Positions 63,055-64,000 of a DNA stretch of 64,000 bases are shown in pieces. The translations under genes and the position numbers were made by a program. The notes under the pieces are model-generated. The model was not told the DNA's origin and searched no databases. It saw only the letters and a program-made list of their open reading frames with translations. The stretch spans positions 124,001 through 188,000 of the forward strand of contig CAVTCJ010000003.1 of assembly GCA_963733145.1 (NCBI GenBank). The letters are read 5' to 3'. The stretch comes from JAHIKV01 sp963733145. GTDB taxonomy: Bacteria > Planctomycetota > Planctomycetia > Pirellulales > Thermoguttaceae. How positions within the stretch are numbered: position 1 is the first letter of the stretch; each line of letters opens with the position of its first letter.

Positions 63055-64000
63055 TCAGCCCTTCCGCCATCGCCGCCAACCGCCGGCAACGAGCAACCCG
63101 AAAAGCCCCGCACCCAAGAGAGCGAAAGTGGAAGGCTCGGGAATCGTGAGTGAGTAGAGGACTCCGCAGTTGAGGTCGCCGCCGTACCTTGATACGCCAT
63201 AGAGCTTGGAGCCGTCGGTCGTGAGTCCGCCCATCAGGTACTCATCCGCTTCGGTTGAATTAAATGAGTGCAAAACGCTATATCCCGTGCCGTCGGTGTC
63301 GATCTGAAAGATTACCCCGCGATCATTCTCTCCGCCTTTCAGAGTCTTCCCATAGAGTGTTGATCCGCTGAACGTAAGGCCCGCGTCTGGGCGCTCACCG
63401 TCCTCTCCGTCAAAGGAATGGAGGACGGCGAATCCAGTTCCATCAACGTCTATTTTAAAAATCGTGCCAGCATCAAATTCTCCGCCCCACTCGGTGGTTC
63501 CATATAGCGTGGAACCGACCAGCAGCAGTCCGCCGCAAAAGCTCGCCGGGCTGTTGCCGTCGTCGCCGTCGAATGAATGGAGGACGTTGAATCCAGTGCC
63601 GTTGGGGTTGATTGCATAAATTGCACCTTTGCCATAGTCCCCACTCAGTTCCGTGGTGCCAAACAGTATTGAGCCGTTGGTGGTCAGAGGTCCCGCGGCA
63701 ATGTCAGACGCTTCGCCGCTATCGAAGGAATGCAACTCGGTATATCCGTTCCCGCTAACATCAAGAGCATAAATACTTCCCGCGCCGTAATCTCCACCAT
63801 ACACCGTCGTGCCATACAAGGTCGATCCAATAAGAGTAAGCCGGCTCCTACGATCACCCGCTAATGCCGAGGATGGGTTAGGACCAAAGGCGTGCAAAAC
63901 GTCTAGGTGACCCACGGTGTTAATCCGATAGACGGATCCTCCGTAATGATCACGATCAAAACCATCCTTGGTCGTGCCATAAAACCATTCCCCGTCGGAA
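63055..64000 (-). CDS. PEP-CTERM protein with GloVer-type tandem repeats (5' end outside the window)
   Basis: The minus strand is open from 64000 to the stop at 63055. At least six repeats of about 40-50 residues carry G-S-T-L-Y-G-T-T-x-x-G-G and G-x-I-Y/F-x-I-D-x-x-G-T-G-F-x-V-L-H-S-F, a choice-of-anchor tandem repeat (beta-propeller-like). The C-terminus is a PEP-CTERM sorting signal: I-P-E-P-S-T-F-A-L-L-G, a hydrophobic helix and W-R-R-W-R-K-G. The protein should be exported, cleaved by an exosortase and left at the cell surface. The start lies beyond the window. Confidence 0.92.
   Translation of the reverse strand, partial: SDGEWFYGTTKDGFDRDHYGGSVYRINTVGHLDVLHAFGPNPSSALAGDRRSRLTLIGSTLYGTTVYGGDYGAGSIYALDVSGNGYTELHSFDSGEASDIAAGPLTTNGSILFGTTELSGDYGKGAIYAINPNGTGFNVLHSFDGDDGNSPASFCGGLLLVGSTLYGTTEWGGEFDAGTIFKIDVDGTGFAVLHSFDGEDGERPDAGLTFSGSTLYGKTLKGGENDRGVIFQIDTDGTGYSVLHSFNSTEADEYLMGGLTTDGSKLYGVSRYGGDLNCGVLYSLTIPEPSTFALLGAGLFGLLVAGGWRRWRKG

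Noticed and set aside
1..64000. tRNA, rRNA or riboswitch genes
   Set aside because: I saw no rRNA, no cloverleaf with tRNA consensus and no recognisable cobalamin or SAM riboswitch near the C1 genes; a covariance-model search would be decisive.

Overview
This 64 kb window is GC-rich bacterial DNA that most likely comes from a planctomycete (Pirellulales-like). I infer this from two Gfo/Idh/MocA oxidoreductases with Tat leaders, a DUF1080-type secreted protein, a DUF6807 protein, a planctomycete-type LRR lipoprotein, a DUF5117-type zinc metalloprotease, CxxC-ribbon membrane proteins, a PEP-CTERM protein and dense palindromic intergenic repeats. I could not run a search, so the phylum call is an inference.

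Layout. 0-4 kb: end of a secreted protein, purM, two low-GC orphan genes and two toxin-antitoxin (TA) pairs. 4.4-9.2 kb: a DsbD-like thiol:disulfide transporter and a zinc metalloprotease, each with one frameshift. 9.5-13.2 kb: a divergent PII protein, then an IS3-family element inserted between the promoter and the coding region of a brnTA pair, then an LRR lipoprotein. 13.4-18.8 kb: HD phosphohydrolase, zinc-ribbon proteins, ACT protein, thioesterase, XRE regulator. 18.9-26.4 kb, all on the minus strand: a dispersed one-carbon/corrinoid set (homocysteine S-methyltransferase, pterin-binding methyltransferase, MTHFR with Cys-rich C-terminus, corrinoid protein), with a GH29 fucosidase and two TA pairs between its members. 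26.5-36 kb: second IS3 copy in an AraC remnant, a MITE-like element in a Tat leader, a sugar-catabolism block and a complete ISKra4-like element. 36-42 kb: HEAT and STAS proteins, then a P-type ATPase and a formiminotransferase-cyclodeaminase, both riddled with frameshifts. 42-47.4 kb: a low-GC accessory island in which an IS701-like element cuts a trypsin-TPR gene. 47.4-54.5 kb: peptidoglycan/phospholipid cluster murE-murF-mraY-murG-cdsA. 54.7-64 kb: small orphans, B12-radical SAM protein, a TA-like pair, a two-component system, BI-1, a methyltransferase and a PEP-CTERM protein.

The most notable signal is a large, heterogeneous population of short palindromic elements (about 60-280 bp, at least ten families). 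Most are intergenic. Some lie inside coding sequence: murE, murF, murG and a methyltransferase each carry one, and in murE and the methyltransferase the element length is an exact multiple of three. Others supply the stop codons of murE, murG and a histidine kinase. This resembles the in-frame palindromic elements described in Rickettsia.

Four full-size insertion sequences and one MITE can be delimited to the base by target-site duplications: IS3 copies (GAAT, GTAG), IS701-like (TTAA), ISKra4-like (AAACCGCC) and the MITE (ACTGAGCG). Many genes carry single-base frameshifts, most densely at 37.3-41.5 kb; sequencing or assembly indels are the simplest explanation there. Six TA or TA-like pairs plus a solo antitoxin-like regulator lie in the window, mostly beside repeats or IS ends.
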